Below, one piece after another: positions 31,350-40,104 of a DNA stretch of 64,000 nt. Each line of letters begins with the position of its first letter. The first letter of the stretch is position 1. This DNA comes from Bradyrhizobium barranii subsp. barranii (lineage in GTDB: Bacteria > Pseudomonadota > Alphaproteobacteria > Rhizobiales > Xanthobacteraceae). The stretch covers positions 2,897,501 through 2,961,500 of the forward strand of contig NZ_CP086136.1 in the NCBI RefSeq assembly GCF_017565645.3, given 5' to 3'. The position numbers and the translations under genes were made by a program. The notes beneath the pieces were generated by a model. The model was given only the letters and a program-made list of their open reading frames with translations. It had not been told where the DNA came from and searched no databases.

Positions 31350-31476
31350 CGTCATTCCGGGATGCGCCGACAGGCGCGGGCCCGGAATCCATCGTGCGTC
31401 AGAGTTGGTGGCCAGATGGATTCTCAGATGCGCAATTGCGCATCGTAGCTCGCGCTTCGCGCGCCCCGGAATGACG
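31350..31476. repeat. Palindromic repeat, family F
   Basis: Ends in CGTCATTCCGG and CCGGAATGACG (inverted). The inner stretch GATGCGCAATTGCGCATC is itself palindromic. A sister copy is at 41462-41547. Confidence 0.75.
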
Positions 31477-31486
31477 GAAAGAGAAA

Positions 31487-31864
31487 TCAGTTCGCGTAAC
31501 GCGCCGTGAGATCCCGCGAGATCTTCGAGCCTTCCTCGATATAGCGCCGGATCGCCACCGTCGCGGCCGGCGTGCAGCTCCGATAGGTCTGCTGGAAGCC
31601 GTTATAGCCGCGGTTGAAGCCGGCGATCATGCGGGTGCGGCGCTCGCCCGAGGGGGTTTCGGCATCGATCAGCGCCTGCATCTCGCTGCGCCATTTGTTG
31701 CCCTCGTTGGACCCGCAGATGCCGCGCAGATAGTGCAGGCCGCCCAAAATCTCCGCCAGCCGCTGCAAATCGGCGTCAAACGGCGCCGCCACGTCCTGGG
31801 CCCTCGTGGGCACGGAGGCGCAGGCGAGAATCAGGGCAAAAATGGCCAGAAATCGCGTGGACAT
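31487..31864 (-). CDS. TIGR02301-type exported protein
   Basis: A 125-residue exported protein with a signal peptide (FLAIFALILACASVPTRAQ) and a mature region with two conserved-looking Cys (LRGICGSNE and YRSCTPAA). The pattern LAEILGGLHYLRGICG...GFNRGY.GFQQTYRSC fits the short alphaproteobacterial family catalogued as TIGR02301. Function unknown. It lies downstream of the Nudix gene on the same strand, 47 bases away. Confidence 0.75.
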   Translation of the reverse strand: MSTRFLAIFALILACASVPTRAQDVAAPFDADLQRLAEILGGLHYLRGICGSNEGNKWRSEMQALIDAETPSGERRTRMIAGFNRGYNGFQQTYRSCTPAATVAIRRYIEEGSKISRDLTARYAN

Positions 31865-31911
31865 CGGCGGGGTGTATGCCCCCTCGGGGCGGAGGACGCA
31901 AGACGGGGCAG

Positions 31912-32346
31912 TCAGGGCCCGATCAGCCGGGCGGCGGACAGGATGACCTCCTCCAGCCCCCCGGTCAGCTTGAGGTCGCCGAGGCTCGCCAGGGCGTCCG
32001 GGGCGATCCAGCGGTAATCGTCGAGCTCCTCGTTGAGAGCCGGCTCCTTGGCCACCCAGCGGGCGGCAAAGGACATGATCAGGTAGTGGCCGGTGCCGGC
32101 TGCGGTCGGCAACACCTCGCGCCAGCCGGCGAGGCCAATGATCTCGATGGCGAGCCCGGTCTCCTCGTCGACCTCGCGCGTCAGCGCCTGGTGCAGCGAT
32201 TCGCCGAACTCGACCCGGCCGCCGGGCAGCGAATAGAACCCCTTGGCGGGCGAGCGGGCGCGGCGGGTCAGAAGTACCTTGCCGTCGCGGAAGATGGCGG
32301 CGCTGACCGCGATCTGGGGGTGGGTGGGCTGGATGACCGCAGACAT
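31912..32346 (-). CDS. Nudix hydrolase
   Basis: A 144-residue member with a complete Nudix box, GRVEFGESLHQALTREVDEETGL (Gx5Ex7REUxEExGU), at about residues 44-66. It probably cleaves a nucleotide diphosphate derivative; the ADP-ribose/NADH branch is possible but undetermined. Upstream is the hypothetical gene at 32377 on the same strand (30-base gap), so these likely form one transcription unit. Confidence 0.88.
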   Translation of the reverse strand: MSAVIQPTHPQIAVSAAIFRDGKVLLTRRARSPAKGFYSLPGGRVEFGESLHQALTREVDEETGLAIEIIGLAGWREVLPTAAGTGHYLIMSFAARWVAKEPALNEELDDYRWIAPDALASLGDLKLTGGLEEVILSAARLIGP

Positions 32347-32376
32347 ATCTTCAACAACCCTTCAACAGCCCTTGGC

Positions 32377-32877
32377 TCAATTCGCCATGATGGTGTCGAC
32401 GTCGGCTTCCGCGCCGCCATTGATGATGCCGCCGCAGGCCGCGATCAGCGGCTTGACCCAGAGCGTGGCCTGCTCGGCGAGGCGGACGCGGGTCGTGTCC
32501 TTCTCGACCTCGCGCATGGCCGAGCCGACCGCTGTCAGGATCGAGGTCATGGTATCAGTGATGTGGTCGAACTGGGCGCGCACGTTCGGATCGGCCTTCT
32601 CATAGGCTTCGATGGCCAGATCCCGTGCCTTGAAATTCGACGCGGTGAAATGCTCGGCATAGGACAGCGGCGACCAGGTCAAAAAATCTTCGGCGCATTC
32701 CGGCATGTCCGGGACCATTTCCAGCAGCATCACGGCTTCATTGAAATGGTTGAGATAGTCGGTGGCAAGCCCGGTTCGCGGGTTGATGTTGGCCACGCGC
32801 AGCCGCTCGGCCCAGGCGGCGGCCTCGGGGCCCGTCTGTACATGCGTCCGCGCGGGTTGGGAGGCCTTTGAGCTCAT
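32377..32877 (-). CDS. Conserved hypothetical protein
   Basis: A 166-residue soluble alpha-helical protein (LRVANINPRTGLATDYLNHFNEAVMLLEM; SYAEHFTASNFKARDLAIEAYE in pieces). It has no signal peptide, no membrane segment and a single cysteine-containing stretch (LIAACGGIINGG). I do not recognise a functional family. It is the first gene of a probable three-gene unit with the Nudix and TIGR02301 genes, divergent from the SRAP gene. Confidence 0.72.
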   Translation of the reverse strand: MSSKASQPARTHVQTGPEAAAWAERLRVANINPRTGLATDYLNHFNEAVMLLEMVPDMPECAEDFLTWSPLSYAEHFTASNFKARDLAIEAYEKADPNVRAQFDHITDTMTSILTAVGSAMREVEKDTTRVRLAEQATLWVKPLIAACGGIINGGAEADVDTIMAN

Positions 32878-32940
32878 CTGCCGCAGTGTTAGCGTTCGGG
32901 GTTAAAACGACCTGAACGGACCCTATATAGATAGCCAAGG

Positions 32941-33705
32941 ATGTGTGGACGCTTCGTCATAACTTCGGCCCCCGCGGCTTTGCGGCAACTGTTCGGCTAT
33001 GTCGAGCAGCCGAATTTCCCGCCACGGTACAACGTCGCGCCGACACAACCGATTCCGGTCGTGCTGCTCGAGAACGGCGCGCGCCATTTCCGCTTGATGC
33101 GCTGGGGATTGTTGCCGAGCTGGGTCAAGGATCCCAAGGGATTTACGCTCCTGATCAACGCGCGCTCCGAGACGGTGCTGGAAAAGCCCGCCTTCAAGAA
33201 CGCGATTCGGAGGCGCCGCGGCCTGATCCCGGCCGACGGCTATTATGAATGGAAGACGGAGGGCGGCCGCAAGCAGCCCTTCTTCATCCACCGCGCCGAT
33301 GGCGAGCCGCTCGGCTTTGCTGCGGTATTCGAGACCTGGGTCGGGCCGAACGGTGAGGAGCTCGACACCGTCGCGATCGTCACGGCGGCGGCGGGCGAGG
33401 ATCTCGCCGCGCTGCATGACCGCGTGCCCGTCACCATCAGCCCGCGCGATTTCGAGCGCTGGCTCGACAGCCGCGGCGACGATGTCGATGCGGTGTTGCC
33501 GCTGATGTCCGCCCCGCGCATCGGCGAATTCGCCTGGCACCCGGTCTCCACCCGCGTCAACCGCGTCGCCAATGACGACGATCAGCTCGTGTTGCCGATC
33601 AGTGCGGAGGAGATGGAGGCGGAAGCTGAGGCGGCGAAACCGAAGAAGGTCGCGCGGAAGGCGGCCGCCGGCTCGGCGGATGACGGGCAGGGGTCGTTAT
33701 TTTAG
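32941..33705 (+). CDS. SOS response-associated peptidase (SRAP, YedK/HMCES family)
   Basis: Protein that crosslinks to abasic sites in single-stranded DNA. The 254 residues begin MCGRF, so Cys2 becomes the N-terminal nucleophile. PRYNVAPTQPIPV, WGLLPSWVKDP, NARSETVLEKPAF, GYYEWK (catalytic Glu) and LHDRVPV (His) are all present. A charged C-terminal tail ends DDGQGSLF. It is intact, unlike the degraded relative at 47568-47772. Confidence 0.93.
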   Translation: MCGRFVITSAPAALRQLFGYVEQPNFPPRYNVAPTQPIPVVLLENGARHFRLMRWGLLPSWVKDPKGFTLLINARSETVLEKPAFKNAIRRRRGLIPADGYYEWKTEGGRKQPFFIHRADGEPLGFAAVFETWVGPNGEELDTVAIVTAAAGEDLAALHDRVPVTISPRDFERWLDSRGDDVDAVLPLMSAPRIGEFAWHPVSTRVNRVANDDDQLVLPISAEEMEAEAEAAKPKKVARKAAAGSADDGQGSLF

Positions 33706-33715
33706 GCGGCGGTGC

Positions 33716-33809
33716 CGTAGGGTGGGCAAAGCGAAGCGTGCCCACCATCGTGTTTCAAGCAAATGGATAGATGGTGGGCACGGCGCGTTGCGCCTTTGCC
33801 CACGCTACG
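33716..33809. repeat. Palindromic repeat, family C second copy
   Basis: CGTAGGGTGGGCAAAGCGAAG...CGCCTTTGCCCACGCTACG. Ends are inverted and match the element at 24197-24294. It lies between the convergent SRAP and CoA-transferase genes. Confidence 0.75.
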
Positions 33810-33813
33810 CAAT

Positions 33814-35007
33814 CTACACGATCTCCTTTGCCCTGAGCGCCGCGATCTCCGCTGCATCAAATCCCAGCTCGCCCAGCACCGCATCCGTATCCGCACCCAA
33901 TTCCGGCGCCATCCGGTCCAACCGGCCGCCGCCATAGGCGAGCTTGAAGCCGCTGCCGGCAAAGCGCAGGCGGCCGTAGGGCGTATCCAGCTCCTGGATC
34001 GCGCCGCGGGCCTTGATTTGCGGATGATCGATGACCTCCTCGACCTTCCAGATGCTGGCGCAGGGCGCGCCGGCATCTTCCAGGATTGTCTCCCACTCGC
34101 GCGCAGGCCTGGCCGCCAGCGCCTCCTCGATGATGGCGCGCAATGCGCTCTCGTTCTCGTTGCGCGCGAACCAGTCGGCGAAGCGCGTGTCTGACAGCGT
34201 GTCCTCGCGGCCGAGCGCGGACATCAGCGCGCGATACTGCTTCTCGTTGTTGACGGCGAGCAGGATGTGGCCGTCGCCGCATTTGAACAGGTTTGCCGTG
34301 GTTCGGCGGCTCACCGCCTGGTTGCCCGACAGCTGCTGGCGATGGCCGGCGACCGACCAGTCCGCGATCTGCCCCGAGAGAAACGCCATCGTCGCCTCCA
34401 GCATCGAGACGTCAATCAGCTGTCCCTTGCCGGTGCGGTCGCGCTGATACAGCGCGCTCGACACGCCAAAGGCAGCCGTGGCGCCCGAGAGCACGTCGCA
34501 CACCGCAAAGCCCGCGCGCGTCGGCCCCGTCTCGGGATGGCCCGTGATCGCCATGATGCCCGACAGTGCCTGCATCTTGCCGTCATAGCCGGGCCGCAGG
34601 CGGTCCGGGCCGGTCTGGCCGAAGCCGGACACGGCGCAATAGATCAGCCTTGGATTGATCGCAGACAGCGCCTCATAGCCGATCCCGAGCTTGTCCATCA
34701 CGCCCGGGCGAAAATTCTCCATGACGACGTCGACTTGCGCCACGAGCTTCTTCACGATCGCGATCGCGTCGGGCTTTTGCAGATCGAGCGTCAGGCTGCG
34801 CTTGTTGCCGTTGATGGCCTGGAACGCTGGCGCCAGTCCGCGCTCGGCCCATTCGCGGCTGAGCGGCGTGCGGCGCATGTCCTCGCCCTCGCGCCGCTCG
34901 ACCTTGATGACATCTGCCCCCAGCAGCGCGAGCTGGTAGCTCGCATAGGGGCCGGCCAGCACCTGCGTGAAGTCCAGGATCTTCACGCCCTCGAACGGTC
35001 GCGTCAC
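33814..35007 (-). CDS. CaiB/BaiF-type CoA transferase (class III)
   Basis: A 397-residue CoA transferase. The N-terminus has GVKILDFTQVLAGPYASYQLALLGADVIKVER, then NGNKRSLTLDL and the catalytic Asp in AGFAVCDVLSG (about residue 169), as in formyl-CoA transferase. The C-terminal part is complete. Acyl donor and acceptor are unknown. The gene lies 36 bases downstream of the GrdB-like gene on the same strand, so the two probably act in one catabolic route. Confidence 0.9.
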   Translation of the reverse strand: MTRPFEGVKILDFTQVLAGPYASYQLALLGADVIKVERREGEDMRRTPLSREWAERGLAPAFQAINGNKRSLTLDLQKPDAIAIVKKLVAQVDVVMENFRPGVMDKLGIGYEALSAINPRLIYCAVSGFGQTGPDRLRPGYDGKMQALSGIMAITGHPETGPTRAGFAVCDVLSGATAAFGVSSALYQRDRTGKGQLIDVSMLEATMAFLSGQIADWSVAGHRQQLSGNQAVSRRTTANLFKCGDGHILLAVNNEKQYRALMSALGREDTLSDTRFADWFARNENESALRAIIEEALAARPAREWETILEDAGAPCASIWKVEEVIDHPQIKARGAIQELDTPYGRLRFAGSGFKLAYGGGRLDRMAPELGADTDAVLGELGFDAAEIAALRAKEIV

Positions 35008-35043
35008 GTCGCTCTCCCCATTGTTTGTTGTTGTCGGAGGACG

Positions 35044-35973
35044 TCAGGCGGCGCGGTTGCCGCGCGCGATCTCCTTCTGCTTGTCGAATTCGGCCCGGCG
35101 GCGCGCCAGCTCTTCAGGCGAAAGCTGCGCGACGTTGTTGTAGTCGAGCTTCCAGGAGGCGTCCTCGCTCCAGCGCAGCGGCGACTGCATCGTGGTCTGC
35201 GGACCGCTCGTGGTCTCCAGTAGTTTCAGCGCGAGCTCCAGCGTCTGCGCCTGCGAGGCGACGTCGTGCGGCTTGCCCGCGGAATTGCCGAGCGGGAAGT
35301 CCGAAAACAAGAAGCGCGGCACGGCGGCATGCTCGATGATGTCCTTGGCGCATCCCATCACCACGGTCGGAATGCCGTTGGCCTCGAGATGCCGCGCCAC
35401 CAGTGCGGTGGTCTGATGGCAGACCGGGCAGTTCGGCACCAGCACGGCGACATCGACTTTGTCGGCGAGGCAGCGCGCCAGGATTTCCGGTGCGTCGGTG
35501 TCGAGCGTGACGCGATGGCTCCGGTTGGTCGGCGCGCCGAAGAAACGCTGGCTCACCTCGCCGATGCGGCCTGCGGCAGATGCCTTCAAAAGCTGCGGCA
35601 GCGGAAACCAGGTGCCGTTGTCGGTCGCCGTGGTGTGCTTGCGGTCGTAGCCGATGTGCGAGATGCGCAGATCGTGCTGCTTCGAGGTGTCGCCGTCATA
35701 GACCTGGTAGAATTTCGCCCCGCCATTATACGCCGCGCCCGGCCCCTGGTCGCCCTTGGTGGGATCGTAAGGCGCAGCCGTGGTGATGATCGTCACGCGC
35801 GATTTTGCCAACGGTTTCTTCAGCGGCTGGAATGGCGCCTCGGTGTAATGCGCCCAGCGATACGGCGTGGTGTAGCCGATCGCGGTGTAATATTCGCGCG
35901 TGCGCTGCATATAGGGGACGGGGGAGTCATAGTCGGGCGCAAAGCCGAATTCGTCGTCGCGCGGGGTGGACAT
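35044..35973 (-). CDS. GrdB/PrdB-like reductase-family protein (Cys form)
   Basis: A 309-residue protein related to the selenoprotein B subunits of glycine/betaine/proline reductases. The diagnostic stretch is VLVPNCPVCHQTTALVARHLEANGIPTV (in pieces; about residues 178-205), where the position often occupied by selenocysteine appears as Cys in a CPVC pair. FSDFPLGNSAGKP follows. The partner subunits of the anaerobic reductases are not encoded nearby, so a different reaction is likely. It precedes the CoA-transferase gene. Confidence 0.75.
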   Translation of the reverse strand: MSTPRDDEFGFAPDYDSPVPYMQRTREYYTAIGYTTPYRWAHYTEAPFQPLKKPLAKSRVTIITTAAPYDPTKGDQGPGAAYNGGAKFYQVYDGDTSKQHDLRISHIGYDRKHTTATDNGTWFPLPQLLKASAAGRIGEVSQRFFGAPTNRSHRVTLDTDAPEILARCLADKVDVAVLVPNCPVCHQTTALVARHLEANGIPTVVMGCAKDIIEHAAVPRFLFSDFPLGNSAGKPHDVASQAQTLELALKLLETTSGPQTTMQSPLRWSEDASWKLDYNNVAQLSPEELARRRAEFDKQKEIARGNRAA

Positions 35974-36094
35974 GGGCGCGTCTCCTGGTTCTTGGTTGGG
36001 ACCAGACTAGAGATAGTTTTGGTGTTGCTCAACGGGGAGCGGGGCGGCGCAGGTCTGAATTGCAGATGAGGATGGTGCGGCGCGGACGGTGCTG

Positions 36095-36233
36095 ACCCTC
36101 TCCCCTTGTGGGAGAGGGTGGCTTCGCGGTAGCGAAGCCGGGTGAGGGGTCTCTATCCTCACGAGCACTCTTACAAGTGGAGAGAACCCCTCATCCGGCG
36201 CTTCGCGCCACCTTCTCCCACAGGGGGAGAAGG
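36095..36233. repeat. Palindromic repeat, family G
   Basis: ACCCTCTCCCCTTGTGGGAG at the left and CTCCCACAGGGGGAGAAGG-like sequence at the right are inverted. GAAGCCGGGTGAGGGG pairs with CCCCTCATCCGGCGC inside. Confidence 0.75.
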
Positions 36234-36246
36234 AAGAAAGCGTAAC

Positions 36247-36828
36247 TCACCTGAAAATATGCAGCGCCGCGTATTGCAGCAGCATGATCGCCTTGGCGTC
36301 GATGATGCGGCCGTCCGCGATCATTGCCAAGGCCTCGTCGATCGAGAGCTCCAGCACCTCGATGTCCTCGCCTTCGTGCTCGAGGCCGCCGCCGTCGCTG
36401 ACCCGCATCTCCGGCTCGTATTCGGCGACGAAGAAATGCAGCTTCTCGGTGATGGCGCCGGGGCTCATGAACGCCTCGAACACCTTCTGGACGTGGTGCA
36501 GGCGATAGCCGGTCTCTTCCTCGGCCTCGGCGCGGATGCGCACCTCGGGGGAGGCATCGTCCAGCACGCCGGCGGCCGCTTCGATCAGGAGATCGTCGTA
36601 GCCGCGGATAAAGGCCGGCAGGCGGAACTGGCGCACCAGGATCACCGTACGCCGTGCGCGATTATACGGCAGCACGGCGGCGGCGTTGTCGCGCTCATAG
36701 GTTTCCCGGTGCTGGGTCTGCCACTCGCCATTGGCGCGCCGGTACTCGAACGTCGTGGTCTTCAGCGTGGTCCAGCCGTCCGAGAGCACGCGGACGTCCT
36801 TGATGCGGACGCGGTCGGAAATGGTCAT
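36247..36828 (-). CDS. nudK: Nudix pyrophosphatase, NudK-like
   Basis: A 193-residue protein of the NudK/ADP-sugar pyrophosphatase group. The N-terminus VLSDGWTTLKTTTFEYRR and RETYERDNAAAVLPYN match the family. The Nudix box is less canonical but visible: AAAGVLDDASPEVRIRAEAEEETGYRL (in pieces; EAEEETG core). GDP-mannose is the E. coli NudK substrate; here it is an inference. It is the last gene of a three-gene minus-strand unit. Confidence 0.85.
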   Translation of the reverse strand: MTISDRVRIKDVRVLSDGWTTLKTTTFEYRRANGEWQTQHRETYERDNAAAVLPYNRARRTVILVRQFRLPAFIRGYDDLLIEAAAGVLDDASPEVRIRAEAEEETGYRLHHVQKVFEAFMSPGAITEKLHFFVAEYEPEMRVSDGGGLEHEGEDIEVLELSIDEALAMIADGRIIDAKAIMLLQYAALHIFR

Positions 36829-36841
36829 TGCTGTTTTCCGG

Positions 36842-37282
36842 CTACGTTGTGGAAGCGCGGCCGTCGAGCCACTTCTGGAACATCACCGAGGTGGATTCCT
36901 CGAAACCCAGCGACTGATAGAACGCATTGGCTTGCGCGTTCTCGCGGCGGACCAGCAGCTGCAGCTTCAAAATGCCGGCCTGGCGCAGCCAGTCCTCGGC
37001 CGCGGCCATGATGACGCGGCCATGGCCGCGTTTGCGCCCATCGGGATCGACCGCGACGTAATAGATCCAGCCGCGATGGCCGTCATGGCCGACCATGGCG
37101 GTGGCGACGATCGCGCCGCCATCGCGGCCGATCAGCACGGTCGAATTGTCGCGCCGCCGCGCCAGCGCGATGTCGGCATGCGGATCGTTCCAAGGGCGCG
37201 TCAGGCCGCAGCGCTGCCACAGCGCGACGACGGGCTCGACATCGGCGTCGGTGATCGCATCGATCGTAAGGGAGACGCTCAC
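36842..37282 (-). CDS. GNAT-family acetyltransferase (YpeA-like)
   Basis: A 146-residue acyl-CoA N-acyltransferase. The acetyl-CoA loop is VDPDGRKRGHGRVIMAAAE (Q/RxxGxG/A type, about residues 82-99), then LQLLVRRENAQANAFYQSLGFEE, the classic GNAT C-terminal motif. The acceptor is unknown. It overlaps the upstream FAD oxidoreductase stop by four bases and precedes nudK by 13 bases. Confidence 0.88.
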   Translation of the reverse strand: MSVSLTIDAITDADVEPVVALWQRCGLTRPWNDPHADIALARRRDNSTVLIGRDGGAIVATAMVGHDGHRGWIYYVAVDPDGRKRGHGRVIMAAAEDWLRQAGILKLQLLVRRENAQANAFYQSLGFEESTSVMFQKWLDGRASTT

Positions 37283-38706
37283 AGCACCTTCCCCGGATTC
37301 ATGATGCCCTGCGGATCCAGCATCGCCTTGATCGACCGCATCAGCTCGATCGCGGTCTTGTCCTTCACCTCGGGCAGTTCGTCGCGCTTGAGCACGCCGA
37401 TGCCGTGCTCGGCCGAGATCGAGCCGCCCATGCGCAGCACGATCTCGAACACGACCGCGTTCATCTCGTGCCAGCGCGCCAGATAGTCCGCGGTGTCGGC
37501 GCCGATGGGCTCGCTGACATTGTAATGCAGATTGCCGTCGCCGAGATGGCCGAACGGCACCGGCCGAGCGCCCGGGATCAGCTTGACCACGGCGGCATTG
37601 GCTTCGTCGATGAAGGCGGGCACGGCGGCGACCGGCACGGAGATGTCATGCTTGATCGAGCCGCCCTCCGGCTTCTGCGCCGACGACATTTCCTCGCGCA
37701 GCTTCCAGAAGCCGTTGCGCTGGGTGAGGTTGGCCGCGATCACGGCGTCGTCGACGATCTCGTCTTCCATGGCGCGCGTCAGGATCGTCTCCAGCGGCGT
37801 GCGGGCATCGTCGCCGGGGGAGGACAATTCCATCAGCACGTACCAGGGATGTTTTGCTTCGAGCGGATCGCGCACGTCGATGCCGTGGCGGACCGAGAAC
37901 TCGACCGCCATCTCCGACAGCAGTTCGAAGCTCGTCAGCGCATTCGCAGCTTCGCCTTGCGCGATGGTCAGCAGCTTCAGCGCCGCCGCCGGCGATTTCA
38001 GCCCGACGAAGGCGGTCTCGACCGCCCGCGGCTTCGGAAACAGCTTGAGCGTGGCCGCGGTGATGATGCCGAGCGTTCCTTCCGCGCCGATGAACAGGTT
38101 ATGCAGATTGTAGCCGGTGTTGTCCTTCTTCAGCTTCGACAACACGTTGAGCACGCGACCGTCGGCGAGCACCACCTCGAGCCCAAGCGCCATCTCGCGC
38201 GCGACGCCATAGGCGAGCGCGGCGGTGCCGCCGGCATTGGTCGAGAGATTGCCGCCGATGGTGCAGCTTCCTTCCGCGCCGAGCGAGAGCGGAAACAGCC
38301 GGTCCACGTCGGCCGCCTTCTGCTGCGCAACCTGGAGCACGACGCCGGCCTCGCAGGTCATGGTGTTGGAGGCGGTGTCGACCTCGCGGATCTTGTCGAG
38401 CCGGCGCAGCGACACCACCACCTCGCCGTTGTGGGGCGTCTGCCCGCCGACGAGCCCGGTGTTGCCGCCCTGCGGCACCAGCGCGATTCCGTGCGCGGAG
38501 GCGAGCTTGCAGATCGCCGAGACTTCCGCCGTCGTGCCCGGGCGCAGCACCAGCGGCGAGCGGCCGTGAAACAGGTTGCGCTCCTCGGTGACGTAAGCCT
38601 CGATGTCGGCCGCGTCGGTGATGGCATGGCGGTCGCCGACGATCTTGCGGAATTGTTCGATCAGCTCGGGCGCAAGCGGCGGGGTGGCAGATTTATTGAC
38701 GTTCAT
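37279..38706 (-). CDS. FAD-linked oxidase, GlcD/D-2-hydroxyglutarate dehydrogenase type
   Basis: A 475-residue VAO-fold flavoprotein. The FAD-binding PCMH domain has PLVLRPGTTAEVSAICKLA, VPQGGNTGLVGGQTP and GNLSTNAGGTAALAYGVAR. The C-terminal cap has PFGHLGDGNLHYNV and SAEHGIGVLKRDEL, where the His residues line the active site of D-2-hydroxyacid dehydrogenases. D-2-hydroxyglutarate or D-lactate are the likeliest substrates. It is the first gene of the unit with the GNAT and nudK genes (ATGA overlap). Confidence 0.9.
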   Translation of the reverse strand: MNVNKSATPPLAPELIEQFRKIVGDRHAITDAADIEAYVTEERNLFHGRSPLVLRPGTTAEVSAICKLASAHGIALVPQGGNTGLVGGQTPHNGEVVVSLRRLDKIREVDTASNTMTCEAGVVLQVAQQKAADVDRLFPLSLGAEGSCTIGGNLSTNAGGTAALAYGVAREMALGLEVVLADGRVLNVLSKLKKDNTGYNLHNLFIGAEGTLGIITAATLKLFPKPRAVETAFVGLKSPAAALKLLTIAQGEAANALTSFELLSEMAVEFSVRHGIDVRDPLEAKHPWYVLMELSSPGDDARTPLETILTRAMEDEIVDDAVIAANLTQRNGFWKLREEMSSAQKPEGGSIKHDISVPVAAVPAFIDEANAAVVKLIPGARPVPFGHLGDGNLHYNVSEPIGADTADYLARWHEMNAVVFEIVLRMGGSISAEHGIGVLKRDELPEVKDKTAIELMRSIKAMLDPQGIMNPGKVL

Positions 38707-38736
38707 GCTCTTGTCTCTTCTTCGCTCTTATCTCTT

Positions 38737-38785
38737 GCGCATGATCTTATCGGAAAACCGCTGGACACTTTTCCGGATCATGCGC
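38737..38785. repeat. Short imperfect inverted repeat, family H
   Basis: GCGCATGATCTTATCGGAAA and TTTTCCGGATCATGCGC are inverted around ACCGCTGGACAC. It touches the stop codon of the threonylcarbamoyl-AMP synthase gene and may act as its terminator. Confidence 0.65.
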
Positions 38786-39792
38786 TATCGGGCGACCGCC
38801 GCCCGGCGCAGCCGGTCGTTGATGGCCTCGCCAAGTCCTTCTTCCGGCACCGCCATCACCGCGATCGCTCGCGGGCTCTTCGCATCGAGGGCGCGAAGAT
38901 AGCCGAACAGATTGGTGGCGGCTTCATCGAGATCAGCCGCGGGCGACAAATTCATGACGGCGGCGGCGGTCTCCAGGCCCGGCAGGCGATCGGCGCCGAA
39001 CGCCAGCAGCGCTTCGCCCGCGGCCACATCGCGCGCATTGAGCCGCACACTGGCGCGCGGCGCGTAATGCGACGCCAGCATGCCCGGCGCCAGCGGCTGG
39101 CTGTCGTCGCTCTCGGCCTCTACAGGCGGCCGCGCCAGCGCCGCGCCGAGCACGGCCTCGATCCGCTCGCGCGACAGCCCGCCGGGGCGGAGCAGCATCG
39201 GGACGTCGAAACAGCCGACGATGGTCGATTCGACGCCGACCGTAACAGGCCCGCCGTCCACGATCAGGTCGATCCGCCCGGCAAGGTCGCTTTCGACATG
39301 GGCGGCCATCGTCGGCGAGACATGGCCGGAGATGTTGGCGGACGGCGCCACCACGGCCCAGCCGAAGGCGCGCAGGATCGCCTCCGCCACCGGATGGGCG
39401 GGAATGCGGATCGCGACCGTGTCGAGCCCGGCGGTGGCCAACTCAGCCACCGGACAGTCGTCCGTTTTCGGCACCACCAGCGTCAGGGGCCCCGGCCAGA
39501 ACGCTTCCGCAAGCCTCAACGCACGCGCGTCGAACCGCCCGATCCGGCGCGCGGCTGAGAGGTCGGCGACATGGGCGATCAGCGGGTTGAAGGCCGGCCG
39601 CCCCTTGGCGGCGTAAAGATGGGCGATCGCGGTGGCATTGGCGGCGTCCGCCCCGAGCCCGTAGACCGTCTCGGTCGGAAACGCGACCAGCCCGCCGGCG
39701 GCCAAAATCCGGGCGGCAGCTTCCTCGCCGGCCCCGCCGGCCGGTAAAATCAGCGTTTCAAGACCCGTTTTCACAGGGACAAAATTCCTCAT
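38785..39792 (-). CDS. L-threonylcarbamoyladenylate synthase (Sua5/YrdC/YwlC)
   Basis: Makes threonylcarbamoyl-AMP for the universal t6A37 tRNA modification. The protein is 335 residues. The YrdC domain has GGLVAFPTETVYGLGADA and YAAKGRPAFNPLIAHV (KR.FNPL motif), then APSANISGHVSPT. The extra C-terminal Sua5 domain (PGMLASHYAPRASVRL onward) is complete. The in-frame ORF continues 87 codons further upstream across the tRNA gene, which is not credible, so ATG 39792 is used. Confidence 0.92.
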   Translation of the reverse strand: MRNFVPVKTGLETLILPAGGAGEEAAARILAAGGLVAFPTETVYGLGADAANATAIAHLYAAKGRPAFNPLIAHVADLSAARRIGRFDARALRLAEAFWPGPLTLVVPKTDDCPVAELATAGLDTVAIRIPAHPVAEAILRAFGWAVVAPSANISGHVSPTMAAHVESDLAGRIDLIVDGGPVTVGVESTIVGCFDVPMLLRPGGLSRERIEAVLGAALARPPVEAESDDSQPLAPGMLASHYAPRASVRLNARDVAAGEALLAFGADRLPGLETAAAVMNLSPAADLDEAATNLFGYLRALDAKSPRAIAVMAVPEEGLGEAINDRLRRAAVAR

Positions 39793-39842
39793 GCCGGCCG
39801 CTTGCGGTGCGTCAAACCCGACGCTATAAGCCGCCTTCTTGT

Positions 39843-39919
39843 CGGAGTGTGGCTCAGCCCGGTAGAGCACTGCGTTCGGGACGCAGGGGTCGCAGGTTCG
39901 AATCCTGCCACTCCGACCA
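39843..39919 (+). tRNA. tRNA-Pro (anticodon CGG)
   Basis: A 77-nt cloverleaf. The acceptor CGGAGTG pairs exactly with CACTCCG, followed by discriminator A and encoded CCA. The D-arm has AGCCCGGTAGAGC, the anticodon stem/loop CTGCG-TTCGGGA-CGCAG has CGG at 34-36, and the T-arm has GTTCGAATC. It is divergent from the Sua5 gene. Confidence 0.96.
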
Positions 39920-40104
39920 TTCTTCCAAAAGTCGACGTTTTCCAGAGGCTTGGCGGACCGGCCGCCAGCGCCTCGGGAGCGCCTTTTTGCAACGATTTTC
40001 GGGGCGGGTCCACGGCCGATTTGGTTGGGCAGGGGCATCTGCCGCGGCGGCATGGCTCTACATTCGCCGGCCGATGGTCCGATGCTGGACAGTAGGTCAG
40101 TAGA

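Noticed and set aside
39843..39919. tRNA-Pro as an attachment site for a genomic island covering 40-48 kb
   Set aside because: I could not find a second copy of the tRNA 3' end downstream, and no integrase gene is present.
39807..40103. Open frames overlapping tRNA-Pro on the plus strand
   Set aside because: They read through the tRNA cloverleaf and show no protein-like pattern.
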